Shown here in pieces: positions 60,910-64,000 of a stretch of DNA of 64,000 bases. Origin of the DNA: Verrucomicrobiales bacterium. Its GTDB lineage: Bacteria > Verrucomicrobiota > Verrucomicrobiia > Verrucomicrobiales > DEV007. Positions within the stretch are counted from its first letter, which is position 1, and each line of letters opens with the position of its first letter. The position numbers were made by a program, and so were the translations under genes. The stretch covers positions 1 through 64,000 of the forward strand of contig PAAG01000009.1 in the NCBI GenBank assembly GCA_002698785.1, given 5' to 3'. The notes under the pieces were generated by a model that searched no databases, was not told the DNA's origin, and worked only from the letters and a program-made list of their open reading frames with translations.

Positions 60910-62724
60910 ATGCCCGTAATTTCCCCCAAAGAAGTCCAGTCTTCCTACGATGTCGTAATCGTCGGCTCCGGCGCTGGTGGCGGACAGACGGCCTACACCC
61001 TGACGATGGAAGGCTTGAAGGTCCTCGTCATGGAAGCCGGGCGCATGTTTGACCCAATTCGGGAAACGGCCATGTTCCATCCGCCGAGCGTCGCCCCGCT
61101 TCGGGGAGTTAAGACCCCCGATAAGCAATATGGCTTCCACGATTGCTCCATCGAATCTGGATGGGATATACCCGGCGAGCCGTACATCAACGCCAGCAAG
61201 GAAGACAAACGCCAGTTCGCGTGGTGGCGTCAGCGTATGATGGGTGGTCGCACCAACCACTGGGGCAGGGTATCCCTACGAAACGGACCATACGATTTCG
61301 AGATGGGATCGCGTATGAGCGCGGGACCCGACTGGCCCATCTCCTACGACGACCTCGCGCCCTACTTCGACAAAGCCGAGATGGTCGCCGGCATCTTCGG
61401 CGACAGCGAAGGATTGGAGAACTCACCTGATTCATCTCCCGGCGTGCTTCTTCCTCCTCCGAAAATGAGAGCAGGGGAGCTCTACGCCAAAAAGAAGACC
61501 GCAGGCATGGGGATCCCGTTTGTCCCCATCCACCGAGCGGTTCTTACGAAAACACAGGATGCCGATCGCATCCCCGCCAAAATCCACCCTGGAAACAAGA
61601 AAGCGCAGAAGCTCTTGGCAGATAACATGCGTCGCCGGGCGAAGTGCTACTTCGCCACTGACTGTCATCGCGGCTGCTCCATCGGTGCGGCTTACGACTC
61701 CACCACCGTCCACCTCACTCCGGCCCTCAATTCTGGAAATCTGGACATCCTTCCGAATGCGATGGCTCGCGAGGTAACCGTCGACAAAAATGGCAAAGCC
61801 ACGGGAGTCACCTACATCGACAAAGTCGACGGCTCCGAACATCATGCCAAAGGTCGGATCGTCGTCCTCGCTGCCAGCTCGCAGGAGTCTGTTCGGCTCC
61901 TGTTGAACTCAAAATCCAACCTCTTCCCCGAGGGGCTAGGTAACTCCACAGGTCTTGTCGGCAAATACATCACCGACTCCGTCAGCAGCAGCTTCAGCGC
62001 ACAAATACCAGCCTTCGAAAACATGCCGATCCACAACGAGGATGGTGTCGTAGGGCAGCAGACCTACATGCCATGGTGGATGTGTAAGGAGCAACTCGCC
62101 GGAAAACTCGATTTCCCGGGAGGTTATAAGCTGCTCATGGTATCCGGGCGGAAAATGCCCAACCTGAACGCGGGAAGAGGTTACGATAGATACAACGACG
62201 ATGAGGAGATCCTCTATGGTCGCAGGCTGAAGGAGGAAGCTCGCCGCTACTACGGATCGTTTCAGGGTATCGGAGCGCAGGGTTTCATGGCCCCGAACGA
62301 CGATTGCTACAGCGAACTCGATCCCGAGGTGAAGGACAAATGGGGGATTCCGGTCCTGCGCTTTCACTGGAAGTTCTCAGACGACGAACTCAAACAGGTC
62401 GCTCATCAGCAGGAGATGATGGCCGCAATCCTTTCTGAGATGGGTGGTCGATTTTCACGCTCTCCGGAGACCAAAAATCCAATCAAAGCGGTCAAACACG
62501 GCGGCCGAATCATTCACGAAGTTGGCGGAGCCATCATGGGGGATGATGCGAAGAAATCGGTCACGGATCAATGGTGCAGGCTTTGGGATGTTCCCAACGT
62601 TGTCGTAGCTGATGGAGCGCCTTTCCCGAATACTGCGGATAAGAACCCGACACTCACTATCATGGCGCTAGCCTGGCGGGCAGCAGACCGAATTGTAGAA
62701 GACTTGAAGAGAGGAGATGCTTGA
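60910..62724 (+). CDS. GMC family oxidoreductase
   Basis: The 604-residue flavoenzyme has the ADP-binding FAD motif 'YDVVIVGSGAGGGQTAYTL' (13-31), 'MMGGRTNHWGRVS' (the substrate-region GGxTxxW-type motif) and a GMC C-terminal domain. That domain has the active-site histidine in 'IIHEVGGAIMG' and the asparagine in 'NTADKNPTLTIMAL'. No signal peptide is present, so export would require the Tat-signal partner encoded next. GMC plus gluconate-2-dehydrogenase-subunit-3 pairs oxidise sugars or glycosides, including glucoside 3-dehydrogenase activity. The overlap with the next gene shows coupling. Confidence 0.92.
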   Translation: MPVISPKEVQSSYDVVIVGSGAGGGQTAYTLTMEGLKVLVMEAGRMFDPIRETAMFHPPSVAPLRGVKTPDKQYGFHDCSIESGWDIPGEPYINASKEDKRQFAWWRQRMMGGRTNHWGRVSLRNGPYDFEMGSRMSAGPDWPISYDDLAPYFDKAEMVAGIFGDSEGLENSPDSSPGVLLPPPKMRAGELYAKKKTAGMGIPFVPIHRAVLTKTQDADRIPAKIHPGNKKAQKLLADNMRRRAKCYFATDCHRGCSIGAAYDSTTVHLTPALNSGNLDILPNAMAREVTVDKNGKATGVTYIDKVDGSEHHAKGRIVVLAASSQESVRLLLNSKSNLFPEGLGNSTGLVGKYITDSVSSSFSAQIPAFENMPIHNEDGVVGQQTYMPWWMCKEQLAGKLDFPGGYKLLMVSGRKMPNLNAGRGYDRYNDDEEILYGRRLKEEARRYYGSFQGIGAQGFMAPNDDCYSELDPEVKDKWGIPVLRFHWKFSDDELKQVAHQQEMMAAILSEMGGRFSRSPETKNPIKAVKHGGRIIHEVGGAIMGDDAKKSVTDQWCRLWDVPNVVVADGAPFPNTADKNPTLTIMALAWRAADRIVEDLKRGDA

Positions 62725-63394
62725 GATGGAGAACAAGGATACACCAACCCGTATAGATCGTCGGAAGTCGCTCAAATGGATGGCCAGCGCGGCAGCAGCA
62801 GCGCCGTTTCTGGGACACGACGTTTTCTCAGCAGGCGATGCGGCTTCTCCTTCGATCAGTAGAGGTTATGGCCTTGATCCTGACATGGTGAAGGTCTACA
62901 ACCCCGGTGAGCTATGGCCTTTGACTTTCTCCGACGAGCAACGGCAGAAGGTGACCGTGCTTTGTGATATTATCATGCCGGCGGATGAAACTTCTCCGAG
63001 CGCTTCCTCCCTGGGTGTTCAGGACTTCATCGACGAATGGATCAGTTCTCCCTATCCCGATCAAGCAAAGGATCGCAAACTGATCCTGAAAGGGCTCGAT
63101 TGGCTCGACGAAGAAGCAGCGGTGCTCGGCGCGCCAAATTTCCTTTCCCTCGAATTTGAGCAGCAGACCGCGATGTGCCACGAGTTGGCGAAGTCAGCAA
63201 AGAAGAGTTCGAAGGAGTATCCCGGCAGCTTTTTCCTCAAGATGCGCGACCTCATTTCCGGTGGTTACTACACAACTCCCGAAGGAATGAAAGACATCGG
63301 TTACGTGGGAAACGTCGCTCAGATCGAGTGGAACGGACCACCTCCCGAAGCTCTCGCTCATCTCGGATTGAGCGAAGAAGATCAACTCCAGTAG
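62717..63394 (+). CDS. Gluconate 2-dehydrogenase subunit 3-like protein with Tat signal
   Basis: The 225-residue protein overlaps the GMC stop by eight bases; an ATG at 62726 is the alternative start. A twin-arginine signal 'IDRRKSLKWMAS' (about 13-24) with a following hydrophobic stretch is clear. The subunit-3 signature is 'LCDIIMPADETSPSASSLGV' followed by 'QDFIDEWISSPY'. Such subunits co-export the flavoprotein through Tat by hitch-hiking. No cytochrome c subunit is encoded in this window. Confidence 0.9.
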   Translation: MLEMENKDTPTRIDRRKSLKWMASAAAAAPFLGHDVFSAGDAASPSISRGYGLDPDMVKVYNPGELWPLTFSDEQRQKVTVLCDIIMPADETSPSASSLGVQDFIDEWISSPYPDQAKDRKLILKGLDWLDEEAAVLGAPNFLSLEFEQQTAMCHELAKSAKKSSKEYPGSFFLKMRDLISGGYYTTPEGMKDIGYVGNVAQIEWNGPPPEALAHLGLSEEDQLQ

Positions 63395-63834
63395 GCACGG
63401 ATTTTCACGGTCTCGCCATCTTCGAAAACGACAACGCGAGCGAAGGTAGCTCCTTCTCCGGTTGGCTTAATTCGGTGGGCGCTGGTCGTCCCGGGAGTGG
63501 GTTCAAACCCATCTGTGCCCGGAGAGGCCGCCAGCCAGCAGAGGATGTCCTCAGCTGGTGCTTGAAACGTAATCACAAACTCACGAGTAAATGAAGAGCC
63601 CTTCACATCTATATCGATATGTTTCGCCGAGGCGGGTAGGGGCTCGAGCCTTGCCCACGATGTCGCTTTTTGAATCGCGGACGAACGGTTCAATGGACTG
63701 TTCTCGCTTGCGAGCAACCACATACCTATCGCAAGCAGGAGAGCGGCGGAAAAGAGCGCAACACCGAGAGCCTGGAATACCTTCCGCACACTGGATGTGC
63801 CAGGTGAGTCGAATTCATTCGAACATGTAGTCAT
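63382..63834 (-). CDS. Single-TM hypothetical protein
   Basis: The 150-residue product has a short cytoplasmic N-terminus, one TM helix (about 18-42, 'VFQALGVALFSAALLLAIGM') and an extracytoplasmic beta-rich domain ('HIDIDVKGSSFTREFVITFQ', 'ARVVVFEDGETVKIRAYWS'). I do not recognise the family. It overlaps the convergent subunit-3 gene by 13 bases at the 3' ends. Confidence 0.65.
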   Translation of the reverse strand: MTTCSNEFDSPGTSSVRKVFQALGVALFSAALLLAIGMWLLASENSPLNRSSAIQKATSWARLEPLPASAKHIDIDVKGSSFTREFVITFQAPAEDILCWLAASPGTDGFEPTPGTTSAHRIKPTGEGATFARVVVFEDGETVKIRAYWS

Positions 63835-64000
63835 GATTCAGATAGGGGTATGAAACAGGAGAAATACGAACTGACCGAAACGGTTCTTTCAAAATGAGAC
63901 GAGCATTTGCAGTAACACTTCCAAAAATTGAAGCGGAACCGCTAAAGAGTTTTATCTCGAACAGAATGTGTAAATGTGTTGTCCGTAACTTGCCCAGTTC

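Noticed and set aside
63496-63512. Palindromic GGGTTCAAACCC resembling a tRNA T-arm
   Set aside because: It is inside the minus-strand single-TM gene (encoding GFEPTPG) and no other tRNA arms are present.
63894-64000. Open plus-strand frame running off the right edge (MRRAFAVTLPK...)
   Set aside because: Only about 35 codons, with no ribosome-binding site or recognisable motif; too little to call a gene.
1-64000. CRISPR arrays, insertion sequences, prophage or integrase genes
   Set aside because: No spaced direct repeats, transposase, recombinase or phage structural motifs were found on reading either strand.

Overview
The window looks like chromosomal DNA of a Verrucomicrobiota bacterium, or a close PVC relative. 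The evidence is the protein repertoire: a DUF1552 plus DUF1592 pair, two very large PVC-type CxxCH proteins, two DUF1080 proteins, a secreted FAD oxidoreductase with a golvesin-like tail, a Tat-exported Gfo/Idh/MocA protein, an SHD1-domain protein and a Cys-type sulfatase. Genus is not resolvable from these data. About 60 genes are packed tightly, many as ATGA-overlapping operons. I found no tRNA, rRNA, CRISPR array, insertion sequence or prophage.

Layout. 1-1.05 kb: an ECF sigma factor cut by the window edge and a TetR regulator, whose promoters share an 18-bp palindrome. 1.1-5.7 kb: a PQQ-type beta-propeller, a GT4 glycosyltransferase, a PAS-AraC regulator and a PL14-like lyase. 5.8-6.5 kb: a membrane protein with a winged-helix-like tail and a palindrome in its own promoter. 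6.6-13.6 kb: the DUF1552/DUF1592 pair, a structured intergenic region and the FAD oxidoreductase. 13.8-18.5 kb: a ROK kinase, then a minus-strand cluster of two glycosyltransferases, a lipoprotein and a repeat-rich exported protein. 18.6-25.3 kb: two divergent haem-binding propeller proteins. 25.3-30.1 kb: an OmpA protein, a roadblock-like operon, an ammonium transporter and a DUF1080 protein. 30.2-34.1 kb: an L7/L12-like small protein, lutABC for lactate oxidation and an SHD1-HMA-HMA protein. 34.1-39.7 kb: housekeeping genes, namely 5-formyl-THF cyclo-ligase, an M48 protease, rpoD and dnaG.

39.8-47.4 kb: a Gfo/Idh/MocA protein, a trypsin-like protease, an FHA-coiled-coil-GrpE-like protein with an exported partner, and a sulfatase plus phosphodiester glycosidase pair. 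47.5-52.7 kb: a six-gene TonB energy-transduction operon (DUF3450, large TolQ-like, ExbB, ExbD, TonB, TPR), like the TtpC-TonB2 systems of Vibrio. 52.9-59.9 kb: small accessory and hypothetical genes, including a VOC protein, an alpha/beta hydrolase, a secreted protein with a possible His/Cys dyad, an HD-domain protein, a second DUF1080 protein and twin small lipoproteins. 59.9-60.9 kb is largely non-coding and AT-rich. 60.9-63.4 kb: a GMC oxidoreductase with a Tat-exported gluconate-dehydrogenase subunit-3-like partner.

Functionally the window suggests a polysaccharide degrader: secreted lyase, sulfatase, glycosidase and oxidoreductases, TonB-driven uptake, and possibly a 3-keto-glycoside route (GMC dehydrogenase, DUF1080 hydrolases, Gfo/Idh oxidoreductase). 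The least conventional items are the FHA-GrpE-like protein, the SHD1-HMA protein on a probably leaderless transcript, the TetR/ECF shared-operator module, and the structured intergenic element at 11.2 kb. All calls come from reading the sequence; no database search was possible.
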